DNA of 64,000 bases, from contig CBDBFA010000001.1 in NCBI GenBank assembly GCA_965204545.1, positions 186,001 to 250,000 of the forward strand. The letters run 5' to 3'. The position numbers and the translations under genes were made by a program. A model generated the notes under the pieces. The model was not told where the DNA came from, ran no database searches, and saw only the letters and a program-made list of their open reading frames with translations. Source of the DNA: JAABVD01 sp965204545. Lineage in GTDB: Bacteria; Verrucomicrobiota; Verrucomicrobiia; Opitutales; UBA2995. Shown here piece by piece: positions 54,367 to 62,418 of this stretch (position 1 is the first letter of the stretch; each line of letters starts with the position of its first letter).

Positions 54367-55863
54367 ATCAGGCTTCCACTCAGGTATGCCGCGTTCCTTC
54401 AATTGCTTCTCATACCGCACCGCCTGAGGTTGAAAGGGGGAATAGGGAACATCCTCATTGACCATAAACGGAAGGGTTTCTTCCCACCAGCGGTCGAAGG
54501 CCTTGCGCAAATCGGCCACTACCTCGGGGTGTTCTCCAGCGACGTCCGAGGTTTCATAAGGATCCACCGAAATATCGTAGAGTTCCTCATTGTTCACGAA
54601 CCTCCAACGCTGCGTCCGCACAGCACAAGATTTGAATTTACTGAGATTCGGATCTTCACCTTTGTTCCAACGACCCTGGTGAACAAACAAGTATCGATCC
54701 TCCCAAGGCGCTTGCGCATTCCGGAGCAACGGAACCAAGGACCTTCCATCGATCGGTTGAATGTTTTCGGGAACGGGGATCCCCGCCAGTTCCAAAAACG
54801 TCTTAAAAATATCGATATGAGCCGAAAGAGCCGAAACATCCCTTCCTTCACCCAAGACTCCCTTCCAGCGCCAAAAGGCAGGAATATGGGTGCCGCCCTC
54901 AAAAGGTGAGCCTTTTCCCGTCTTAAAACCAGCAGTGAAAAACCTGATGGGGTTTCCCTTCACTTTCCCGCTCCTGCCGGCCTGGCCATTGTCAGTCATA
55001 AAAATAACCAGCGTATTATCCCAGGCCTTCCACTCATCGAGTTTATCCATGAGCAAGCCAAAGTTGTCATCTATGTTTTCAATCATTCCGTATCGTCCGG
55101 CCGAATTATCATCATAGCCGAGTTCAATGAAACGAGCCTTGTACTTCTCCGGGGCGATCATGGGACCATGAGGGGCATTGGGGGTAATAAAGGCAAAAAA
55201 TGGAGTGTCGGATTCGTGCTGCTTCCTGATCCATCCCAGTGCAGCTTGAAAAAAGACATCGGTACAAAATCCCCTGGTCTGCACGATGGTATCGTTGTGG
55301 AGGATGACATTATCGAAGTAGCGTCCTTCGCGAACCCGGTTAGGCGGGAAATCAGCACAACTACTTTCATAGGATTGACCGATGCCACCCGCCCCATGGA
55401 TGAAAGTTTCGGTAAAACCGCGGTTGTAGGGTTGGTACTCGTCTTCATCGCCCAAGTGCCACTTGCCAAATATCCCCGTTTCGTAACCGGATTGGCGAAG
55501 GAGTTCCACGAAAGTGGTGGTCGAAAGCGCCATGCGTTCCCGTTCCCGTATGGTATGAGTAACGCCATTCCTGAACTCATGGCGGCCGCTCATCAACGCC
55601 GCCCGGGTCGGAGAGCAGGTTGGGCTTACGTGAAACTCGGTAAAGCGAGTCGAAAGCTCATAAAAACGGTCCAGATGAGGTGTCCGCAAAACCGGATTTC
55701 CCATACAGGAAAGATCCCCCATGCCCTGATCATCCGTCATGACCAGGATAATGTCAGGCCGGCTGCCGGCCAAGGAATCGGATGCGGTAGTTTTACCACA
55801 CCATCCAGTGAGAAGCATTGAGAAAAAACCAACGCCAATTAACCATGTTTTCAGGTTTTTCAT
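54361..55863 (-). CDS. Secreted arylsulfatase-family enzyme
   Basis: This 500-residue protein has a signal peptide (LIGVGFFSMLLTGW). It has the sulfatase hallmarks: PDIILVMTDDQGMGDL metal site near 36-51, CSPTR at 83-87 where Cys83 would be converted to formylglycine, and GIFGKWHLGDEDE. Later IFMTDNGQAGRSGK gives further metal and substrate residues. It removes sulfate esters from sulfated sugars outside the cytoplasm and needs a maturase not seen here. It fits with a marine scavenger of sulfated polysaccharides. It has no operon partners in the window. The stop codon is part of an intergenic repeat. Confidence 0.93.
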   Translation of the reverse strand: MKNLKTWLIGVGFFSMLLTGWCGKTTASDSLAGSRPDIILVMTDDQGMGDLSCMGNPVLRTPHLDRFYELSTRFTEFHVSPTCSPTRAALMSGRHEFRNGVTHTIRERERMALSTTTFVELLRQSGYETGIFGKWHLGDEDEYQPYNRGFTETFIHGAGGIGQSYESSCADFPPNRVREGRYFDNVILHNDTIVQTRGFCTDVFFQAALGWIRKQHESDTPFFAFITPNAPHGPMIAPEKYKARFIELGYDDNSAGRYGMIENIDDNFGLLMDKLDEWKAWDNTLVIFMTDNGQAGRSGKVKGNPIRFFTAGFKTGKGSPFEGGTHIPAFWRWKGVLGEGRDVSALSAHIDIFKTFLELAGIPVPENIQPIDGRSLVPLLRNAQAPWEDRYLFVHQGRWNKGEDPNLSKFKSCAVRTQRWRFVNNEELYDISVDPYETSDVAGEHPEVVADLRKAFDRWWEETLPFMVNEDVPYSPFQPQAVRYEKQLKERGIPEWKPDF

Positions 55864-56005
55864 AAATTACAGACTCCTTTTATATAACAGGATAAACGGA
55901 AGTTTTAGCCGGGAAAAAGAAACTTCAAAAAAACCTGACCCATCATCAATCAGAACGGGATCCTTTCAAGCAGGATTGACCGACCGGCCCCTTTTTCCGC
56001 CCGTC

Positions 56006-56069
56006 GGGGTCAGTTGTCTTAGAAAATTGTATGAAGCGCAGCGCAATACGGTTTTTTTGACCTGACCCC
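56006..56069 (+). repeat. GGGGTCA/TGACCCC repeat, core copy
   Basis: This 64-base unit matches 52724-52787 with few changes (GTTGTCTTAG, ATGAAGCGC). It lies in the sulfatase to feoA gap, which otherwise holds an AATTGGCGC block at 56147-56222. Confidence 0.7.
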
Positions 56070-56272
56070 TTCCCACCGCAGATTCCCCCCGCGTGCTTGC
56101 AAGGCCATCCGGATCAACTCTTGGCAAGATCACGAAGAACCTGTCCCCCCCCATTCTATCACTCCATTACTCCATCACTCCACCATTCCCACATCCCTAA
56201 TTGGCGCTCCTCAGCGCCTCCCTCCATTTCTGTTTCCTTTTTGGGTGGACATTTAAAAAATTTAACTATTAT

Positions 56273-56287
56273 TGAGAGCCATTCTCA
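56273..56287. promoter_or_regulatory. Fur-like box upstream of feoA
   Basis: TGAGAGC-C-ATTCTCA fits the 7-1-7 inverted-repeat form of Fur operators, with mismatches. It is surrounded by AT-rich sequence (TTTAACTATTATTGAGA) and lies nine bases before the feoA start. It suggests repression by iron. Confidence 0.5.
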
Positions 56288-56296
56288 AATGGAAAC

Positions 56297-56524
56297 GTGC
56301 CAAATCTGTTGACCATAAAAAAAGGCCAGTCCGTCCGCGTGACGGCCATACGCGCCGAAAATTCTATCGACCAGCGCATCCTTTCCCTGGGAATTGCCGC
56401 CGATGCGGTATTAAAGGTCTGTAAGGTGGCGCCCTTGGGCGATCCGATTGCGGTGGAGGTGGATGGCGCCCAGATCGTGCTGCGAAAATCGGAAGCGAGG
56501 GGAATCCAGGTCGAACCGCTCTAA
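56297..56524 (+). CDS. feoA: FeoA-type accessory protein
   Basis: This 75-residue SH3-like protein starts at GTG 56297. IKKGQSVRVTAIRAENSIDQRILSLGIA and PLGDPIAVEVDGAQIVLRKSEA match FeoA. It assists FeoB in ferrous iron uptake, in the cytoplasm at the membrane. An ATG at 56289 is out of frame. FeoB follows nine bases later in an operon with a Fur-like box. Confidence 0.85.
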   Translation: MPNLLTIKKGQSVRVTAIRAENSIDQRILSLGIAADAVLKVCKVAPLGDPIAVEVDGAQIVLRKSEARGIQVEPL

Positions 56525-56533
56525 TTATTCTGC

Positions 56534-58762
56534 ATGGAGACGTCTCCCCCTCCCGTTGCCCAAGGCAATCTCCACGTCGCCCTGATTGGAAATCCCAATA
56601 CGGGGAAAACTACTATATTCAATAACCTGACCGGGATGCGGCAACGCACCGGGAACTATCCTGGAGTTACCGTTTCCAGTAAGATCGGCCAGCTCAGGTT
56701 GAAGCGCGCCACCGCCGAACTGATCGACCTTCCCGGAACTTACAGCCTGTCCGCCCACTCTCCCGACGAGCGCGTAGTCATCGACGTGCTCAATGGACGA
56801 TTCCAGGGGATGGGTAAACCCGACGTCGTCCTATTTGTCGCCGATGCCACCAACCTGCGGAGGAATCTTTTTCTGGCTTCACAGGTAGCCACCTTGAAAA
56901 TCCCCATGGTGCTCATCCTCAATCAATGGGACGCGGTGGAACCTTCGGGCCAGAGGATCGATTTGAATCTACTCAAGGGACGGTTGACCATACCGGTCAT
57001 TCCCACCGTAGGGACCAAGGGCCAGGGCACCGATGAAATAATCAAAGCCATCGAGAGTCAGACGGAGCAACCCCGTTTTCTTCCCGAAATCAAATGGCCT
57101 GAATCCATGAACAAAGCCATGGAGCGCCTCAGATCTTCCCTTCCCTGCATCGACGAGGAGAGGTTGAGCGAGAGCGAAACTCACCGGCTGCTCTTCGATA
57201 CCCATTCTGCCGAGATCCAGCGCTTGAAGGTTTCACCGGAGGAAGCGCAAAGAGAAGTTGTCCAAGCCCGCGAATTCTTGCGACAGGACGGCATGAATCC
57301 CCTGGTGGCGGAGGCCATGCTTCACTACCGCCATATCGATGGGCTCATCGGCGGGATCATCTTGAAAGATGCGGAATTGGCCCAGGGAAAAACCGAATCC
57401 ATCGACCGCCTTCTCCTGCACCGGGGATGGGGGTTGGCCGCCTTCGTGGCCATGATGTACGTGGTCTTCCAAGCCGTCTACAGTTGGGCCGGGCCCATGA
57501 TGGACGCCATCGAGACCGGAAAAGTCTGGGTTCAGAAACTCATAGGGCCGGGTTTGGATGCCACGCCCATGCTGCAGAGCCTGGTCTTGGACGGAGTCAT
57601 TGAAGGAGTGGGAGCCTTCCTGGTGTTTCTTCCCCAAATTCTCATCCTCTTTGCCTTCATCTCCCTGCTCGAGGATAGCGGTTACATGGCCCGCGCCGCC
57701 TTTATCATGGACAAATTGTTCAGTTGGTGCGGCCTGAACGGCAAAAGTTTCGTCCCCCTGTTATCCAGCTATGCCTGCGCCATTCCGGGTATCATGGCTA
57801 CCCGCACCATCGAGGACCCGAAATCGCGCATTGCCACCATATTCGTAGCCCCCTTTATGAGTTGCTCGGCCCGGCTTCCCGTTTACGTCCTTTGCATCGG
57901 CGCTTTCATCGAACCCGTCTATGGCCCCTGGTGGGCGGGATTCACCCTTTTTCTCATGCACTTCGTCGGTTTGGCCGTGGCCGTGCCCACTGCCTGGGTG
58001 GTAACGCGATTTGTGCTCAAGACAAAATCCCAACCATTCGTCATGGAACTGCCCAAGTATCGCGCCCCGCGCTTGCGCGATGTGAGTTACCGCATGTGGC
58101 AAGCAGGCTGGGATTTCGTTCAGAAGGCGGGAACCATCATATTCTTCATAACCATCGTTATCTGGGCTTTGCTGTATTTTCCCAATCCCGAGGGACTGGA
58201 AGAGGAAGTTCGGCAACAGTTTATCGCCGAAAAAGTCGAGGCAGGCCTCGGCGCCCCCGCCCAAATCGAATCCCTCCTGGCCGATCCCGATTCGGAAATC
58301 GCGCACGAATTCAACCTCGCCTTGGGCGGGGCCCAAATCAACCAAAGTTACATGGGCCGCTTCGGCCAAGTCGTGCAACCCATCTTTGAACCGGCCGGGT
58401 TCGATTGGCGCATATCCATCGGTGTGCTGGCCAGCTACCCGGCCAGGGAAGTCATCATTTCCACCCTGGGCATCATCTACAGTCTGGGAGGCGACGTCGA
58501 CGAGGAGGACGGGAACCTGCGCGCCGCCTTGAAGAACAGCAAATGGCAGGAGGGCCACCGGGCCGGCGCCCCCATCTACACCATTCCCGTGGTAATCGGA
58601 CTCATGGTATTCTTCGCCCTGTGCTCCCAATGTGGCGCTACCACCTCCATCATCATCAAGGAGACAGGCGTAAAATGGGCCGTCTGGTCTTTCCTCTACA
58701 TGACTGCTTTAGCTTGGCTTGGCGCCGTATTATGTTATCAAGTCGGCACCCATTGGTTTTAA
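56534..58762 (+). CDS. feoB: Ferrous iron transporter FeoB
   Basis: This 742-residue inner-membrane protein has an N-terminal G domain with GNPNTGKT (19-26), TGMRQRTGNYPGVTV, the LPGTYSLSAHSPDE switch and NQWD. A helical regulatory part and the transport domain of about eight to ten helices follow, with the Cys-containing CAIPGIMATR and CSARLPVYVLC motifs and SYPAREVIISTLG. It takes up Fe2+ under low-oxygen or low-iron conditions. It is full length. The feoA, feoB and Cys-rich genes form one operon. Confidence 0.96.
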   Translation: METSPPPVAQGNLHVALIGNPNTGKTTIFNNLTGMRQRTGNYPGVTVSSKIGQLRLKRATAELIDLPGTYSLSAHSPDERVVIDVLNGRFQGMGKPDVVLFVADATNLRRNLFLASQVATLKIPMVLILNQWDAVEPSGQRIDLNLLKGRLTIPVIPTVGTKGQGTDEIIKAIESQTEQPRFLPEIKWPESMNKAMERLRSSLPCIDEERLSESETHRLLFDTHSAEIQRLKVSPEEAQREVVQAREFLRQDGMNPLVAEAMLHYRHIDGLIGGIILKDAELAQGKTESIDRLLLHRGWGLAAFVAMMYVVFQAVYSWAGPMMDAIETGKVWVQKLIGPGLDATPMLQSLVLDGVIEGVGAFLVFLPQILILFAFISLLEDSGYMARAAFIMDKLFSWCGLNGKSFVPLLSSYACAIPGIMATRTIEDPKSRIATIFVAPFMSCSARLPVYVLCIGAFIEPVYGPWWAGFTLFLMHFVGLAVAVPTAWVVTRFVLKTKSQPFVMELPKYRAPRLRDVSYRMWQAGWDFVQKAGTIIFFITIVIWALLYFPNPEGLEEEVRQQFIAEKVEAGLGAPAQIESLLADPDSEIAHEFNLALGGAQINQSYMGRFGQVVQPIFEPAGFDWRISIGVLASYPAREVIISTLGIIYSLGGDVDEEDGNLRAALKNSKWQEGHRAGAPIYTIPVVIGLMVFFALCSQCGATTSIIIKETGVKWAVWSFLYMTALAWLGAVLCYQVGTHWF

Positions 58763-58763
58763 C

Positions 58764-58937
58764 ATGATCGCCCTGGATTCCATCATTGTCATCCTCATCG
58801 TCCTCGGTGCATTGGCCTACCTTGGGAGGCGCTACTATAAAAAATGGAAGTCCCCCAAATCCTGTGGGCTGGAAAATTGCGGTTGTACCCAAACCCATTC
58901 CAAACTCCTTGCCAAAGAAAAATCCCCCAGACCGTAA
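58764..58937 (+). CDS. FeoB-associated Cys-rich membrane protein
   Basis: This 57-residue protein starts at ATG 58764, one base after the feoB stop codon. One hydrophobic helix (LDSIIVILIVLGALAYLG) is followed by a basic stretch and the cysteine cluster CGLENCGC, as in the small FeoB-associated proteins found after feoB in many phyla. It may help to assemble or gate FeoB, or hold iron on the inner side. Confidence 0.78.
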   Translation: MIALDSIIVILIVLGALAYLGRRYYKKWKSPKSCGLENCGCTQTHSKLLAKEKSPRP

Positions 58938-58977
58938 CGGAATACCACCCGCCGGTGTCAGTCGTCTTAGAAAATTG

Positions 58978-59292
58978 GTAACTACTCAGGACCTCATTGA
59001 GGATTCGTATCCGGCGTCTACCTGCGCCGAGCTGGTTGCGATGACTTTTGAATACCCACGGTCGGCGGGTATTTTTTCGGAACGCTGTTCTTAAGTCCTC
59101 AAAAAATGGGAGTTCTTACCTTTTGAATGATAAAGATTCAAAAGCGGCGTTGCGAAGACGCAGTCCCCCTACCAATAAATTCAAGCGTGGTAGGGCAAGA
59201 GCATCCCTGCTCTGCCGTTCGTCGTGGTAGGGCAAGAGCATCCCTGCTCTGCCGTTCGTCGTTGTCAGCCAAAAAACCATCTGAGTAGTTAC
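58978..59292. mobile_element. 315-bp MITE with 12-bp ends and 8-bp target duplication (IS66-like ends)
   Basis: The ends are GTAACTACTCAG and CTGAGTAGTTAC, perfect inverse complements. GAAAATTG occurs on both sides (58970-58977 and 59293-59300), while the uninterrupted repeats at 52724 and 56006 have it once, so it is an exact 8-bp target duplication. GTAA ends and 8-bp duplications are features of the IS66 family. The element has no transposase gene, so it depends on one elsewhere. It contains a 37-bp tandem duplication. Confidence 0.88.
59187..59260. repeat. 37-bp tandem duplication within the MITE
   Basis: Two exact copies begin with GTGGTAGGGCAAGAGCATCC (59187-59223 and 59224-59260). Each contains the near-palindrome GCAAGAGCATCCCTGCTCTG. 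The motif may itself be a REP-like unit captured inside the element. Confidence 0.8.
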
Positions 59293-59340
59293 GAAAATTG
59301 TATGGAGCGCAGCGCAATACGGTTTTTTTGACCTGACCTC

Positions 59341-59610
59341 TTTATCCGTGGCCCATTCCTAATTGGCGTCCCCGGCGCCTCTGCCTCTCGCAAAGATCGC
59401 AAAGGTATCCGGCTTCGCCGGAACATGAGTTAACGGAGGGGGGACATTCCTGCGTGCCACGCCGGAAGGCGGGGGCCCCAACAATTACGGTAAATGGATA
59501 GGGAAGCATAAAAGGGCGCCCCCTTCCATCATTCCTTTACTCCCCCACTCCATCATTCCCTTCTCCCCAATTCCTCATTCCATCACTCCATCAGACAGGC
59601 GGTATTCCAG
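59341..59610. repeat. Repeat-rich gap before the purine permease
   Basis: This gap holds an AATTGGCGTCCCCGGCGCC block (59358-59376), a CTCGCAAAGATCGCAAAGG phrase shared with the regions before both PQQ propellers, and CATTCC/CACTCC runs to 59590. No gene is recognised. Confidence 0.5.
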
Positions 59611-60930
59611 TTACCTGAGTCCATAGTAGATCAGGAACAGGACCGCCACCAGGTAACTGAACAAGGGGACTTCCCGAAATCTTCCCTGCAGCAGCATGAT
59701 GGCTACAAAGGCGACCAGCCCAATTCCGATCCCCTCGGTAATGCTGAAGGTCAGGGGAATCATGAGCATGGTTAGAAAGGCCGGTGTGACTTCCGACAGG
59801 TCGGTGAAGTTCAGTTCCTTCAGTCCCTGGGCCATGAATACTCCCACCATGACCAGAGCGGGAGCAGTGGCCACATTGGGAATGGCGGTAAGGATGGGGG
59901 TAAAGATAAGAGCGAGGAGAAAGCATATCCCGGTTATTACGGAGGTTAATCCCGTTTTACCCCCCGATTCGATTCCGGCCGAAGACTCGATATAGGACGT
60001 GGTAGTCGAAGTTCCCAAAAGGGCGCCCCCGATGGTGGCGATGGAATCCGCCGTGAGGGCTTGGCCCATTTTGGGCATTTTCCCCTTTTTATCCATGAGC
60101 TTGGCCCGGCGGGCCAAACCTACCAGGGTTCCTATGCTGTCGAACAAATCCAACACCAACAGGGTCAGAATTACCGGCAGGGCGGAACCCAGATTTTTGA
60201 ATGGGTAAAGCACATCCAGGGCCAGAAATGTTTCTCCTATTCCGGTTGGGGCCGAGACGATTCCGGAGGGCATGGCAGTTATTTTCTCCCCTCCGGATGG
60301 TATGAAAAGTCCCAGGGCCGCGATGAATAGAATGGACAGGAGGATGGCGCCCGGAACCTTGCGGATGGAGAGGATTGTCATGGCAACCACTCCCAACACC
60401 ACAAGGACGGCGGCGGTATTCCTGAGGGAGCCCATGGTCACGAGGGTCGCGTCGTTACCGACTATTATTCCCACATTTTTCAGTCCGATGAAGGCAATGA
60501 AGAATCCAATCCCGACTTGAATGCCGACTTTCAGACCATTGGGCAAAGATTCGGCGATCCTTCGGCGAAGTCCGGTAACGGAAAGGAGGAAAAAAACAAC
60601 GCCGTTCCAGAAGGTCAGGCTCAAAGCGGCTTGCCAGGGCAGGCCCATCCCGAGACAGACTACAAAGGCGAAGTAACTGTTGGTTCCCATGCCCGGGGCC
60701 AGGGCGATAGGGAAATTGGTCAACCAGGCCATGAGGAAGCAGCCCAGCGCCGCGGCCAGGGCGGTTACGGTGACCATGGCCTCCCGAGGCATGCCTGCTT
60801 CGGCCAGGATGGAAGGATTGACCGCCAGAATGTAGGCCATGGCGGCAAACGTGGTTATCCCGGCAAGGACTTCCTTGCGAATAGTGCTGCCTCGAGGGCT
60901 GACCTCAAAGCGTTGATCGAGCCATTTCAC
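59611..60930 (-). CDS. NCS2/AzgA-type purine permease
   Basis: This 439-residue inner-membrane protein has about twelve to fourteen helices. It has the AzgA-type opening KWLDQRFEVSPRGSTIRKEVLAGITTFAAMAYILAVNP, the GMGTNSYFAFVVC segment, DLFDSIGTLVGLARRA and GALLGTSTTTSYIESSAGIESGGKTGLTSV, which carry the purine-binding residues of the family. It imports adenine, guanine or hypoxanthine with protons. The GTG at 60930 gives the family start; a TTG at 60966 would add 12 residues. It follows the DUF1501 gene after 42 bases and may be read from the same transcript. Confidence 0.9.
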   Translation of the reverse strand: MKWLDQRFEVSPRGSTIRKEVLAGITTFAAMAYILAVNPSILAEAGMPREAMVTVTALAAALGCFLMAWLTNFPIALAPGMGTNSYFAFVVCLGMGLPWQAALSLTFWNGVVFFLLSVTGLRRRIAESLPNGLKVGIQVGIGFFIAFIGLKNVGIIVGNDATLVTMGSLRNTAAVLVVLGVVAMTILSIRKVPGAILLSILFIAALGLFIPSGGEKITAMPSGIVSAPTGIGETFLALDVLYPFKNLGSALPVILTLLVLDLFDSIGTLVGLARRAKLMDKKGKMPKMGQALTADSIATIGGALLGTSTTTSYIESSAGIESGGKTGLTSVITGICFLLALIFTPILTAIPNVATAPALVMVGVFMAQGLKELNFTDLSEVTPAFLTMLMIPLTFSITEGIGIGLVAFVAIMLLQGRFREVPLFSYLVAVLFLIYYGLR

Positions 60931-60972
60931 GGCGCCTTTAGAACAAAGAAATTGCCGGAGTGCCAATAAGGG

Positions 60973-62418
60973 TCAGGCAAGCAGAGGTTTTACCACTTTC
61001 CCATGGACATCGGTGAGGCGATAGTCCCTGCCTTGAAAGCGGTAGGTCAGGCGTTTGTGGTCGATCCCCAGCAAATGGAGGAGGGTGGCATGCAAGTCGT
61101 GAATATGCACCGGGTCCTCGTCGATATTGTAGCTGAAATCATCCGTTTTTCCATGAGTGTAGCCGGCCTTGGAACCCCCTCCGGCCAGCCAGATGGTAAA
61201 ACAGCGGGGATGATGATCCCGGCCGAAATCATCCTTGGTCATCTTTCCCTGGCAGTAATTTGTGCGTCCGAATTCACTGCCCCAGATGACCAGGGTATCC
61301 TCCAGCATGCCCCTGGATTTCAGATCCTTTACCAGGGCGGCTGAGGCTTGATCGGTCTCCTTACACTTTTGATGAATGCGCCCTGGGAGATTGGCATGAA
61401 AATCCCAGCCCTTTTGAAACACTTGGATAAACCGGACGCCGCGTTCGGCTAATCGGCGAGCCAAAAGACAATTCGCGGCAAAGGTGCCCGGTTGGCCCAC
61501 GTCGTCGCCATATAGCTTCAGAGTGGCTTCCGACTCGCCGCTCAAGTCGGTCACTTCCGGTACGGATGTTTGCATGCGAAAAGCCATCTCGTATTGGAGG
61601 ATCTGATTTTCCAGTTGGGGATCCTTGGAGTCGGCCAGTTTACGCTCATGAAGCTCCCGCAAATATTTTATGGCGGAACGGCGGCTCTCCCGGCTCACAC
61701 CGGGTGGGTTATTCAGGTAGAGCACGGCGTCTTTTTCCGGGCGAAAGCGAACGCCATCATGACGACCGGGCAGGAATCCGCTATCCCAGTAGCGGGAGGT
61801 CAGGGGTTGGCCTGTGCTTTCTTTGGGGGTCAGCACCACGTAGACGGGAAGATTCTCATTCATGGACCCGAGTCCGTAGGACATCCAGGACCCGAAGGTG
61901 GGGCGACCCGGAAACTGGGAGCCCGTCTGCATGAAGGTAACTCCCGGACCGTGATTGATGGCCTCGGTGTACATGGATTTTATAAAGCAAAGCTCGTCCG
62001 CGATGGTTGCGGTATGGGGAAGAAGTTCGCTCAATGTTGCCCCACTCTCCCCGTGCCGCTCGAAGGCGTACGGAGAACCCGCCAGAGGGAAACTGGCCTG
62101 ATGGGTGGACATTCCAGTTAGGCGCTGTCCTCTTCGAACCGAGTCGGGAAGTTCCTCCCCATGCATGGCATTGAGAACCGGTTTGTGGTCGAACAGATCC
62201 ATTTGGGGCGGCGCGCCGGACTGGTAGAGGAAGATCACTCGCTTGGCCTTGGGCGCAATATGCGTATTCTCTAAAACCCCGCCGGAAGCGGAAGCCTTGA
62301 CCGGATTGAAGAGATCGCTCAGAGCAATAGCCCCAAAACCCATGGCGCATTTGTTGAGGAAGTCGCGGCGGCTCAATCCAAACCCGTTTTCATGTCCGGT
62401 GCACAATGGTGTATTCAT
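60973..62418 (-). CDS. Tat-exported DUF1501 protein
   Basis: This 481-residue protein has a twin-arginine signal (LSRRDFLNKCAMGFGAIAL) near residue 16. Blocks VIFLYQSGAPPQMDLFDHKP, DELCFIKSMYTEAINHGPGVTFMQTG, GTFAANCLLARRLAERGVRFIQV and LVIWGSEFGRTNYCQ define DUF1501. Its ATG overlaps the TGA of the DUF1553 gene in ATGA, so the two are translated together. It is the third such pair in the window. The reaction is unknown. Confidence 0.9.
   Translation of the reverse strand: MNTPLCTGHENGFGLSRRDFLNKCAMGFGAIALSDLFNPVKASASGGVLENTHIAPKAKRVIFLYQSGAPPQMDLFDHKPVLNAMHGEELPDSVRRGQRLTGMSTHQASFPLAGSPYAFERHGESGATLSELLPHTATIADELCFIKSMYTEAINHGPGVTFMQTGSQFPGRPTFGSWMSYGLGSMNENLPVYVVLTPKESTGQPLTSRYWDSGFLPGRHDGVRFRPEKDAVLYLNNPPGVSRESRRSAIKYLRELHERKLADSKDPQLENQILQYEMAFRMQTSVPEVTDLSGESEATLKLYGDDVGQPGTFAANCLLARRLAERGVRFIQVFQKGWDFHANLPGRIHQKCKETDQASAALVKDLKSRGMLEDTLVIWGSEFGRTNYCQGKMTKDDFGRDHHPRCFTIWLAGGGSKAGYTHGKTDDFSYNIDEDPVHIHDLHATLLHLLGIDHKRLTYRFQGRDYRLTDVHGKVVKPLLA

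Larger units (their letters stand above)
58954..59340 (+). repeat. GGGGTCA-type repeat interrupted by an insertion
   Basis: The left part (58954-58977, GGTGTCAGTCGTCTTAG then AAAATTG) and the right part (59293-59340) join into the same core found at 52724 and 56006 once the inserted element and one copy of the duplication are removed. It serves as a clean empty-site comparison. Confidence 0.85.

Noticed and set aside
59187..59260. Tandem 37-bp copies as a minimal CRISPR
   Set aside because: The copies are contiguous without spacers and lie inside a miniature transposable element.
60931..60972. Purine riboswitch before the AzgA-type permease
   Set aside because: Only 42 bases separate it from the DUF1501 stop codon, too short for a purine riboswitch, and no matching stem pattern is seen.
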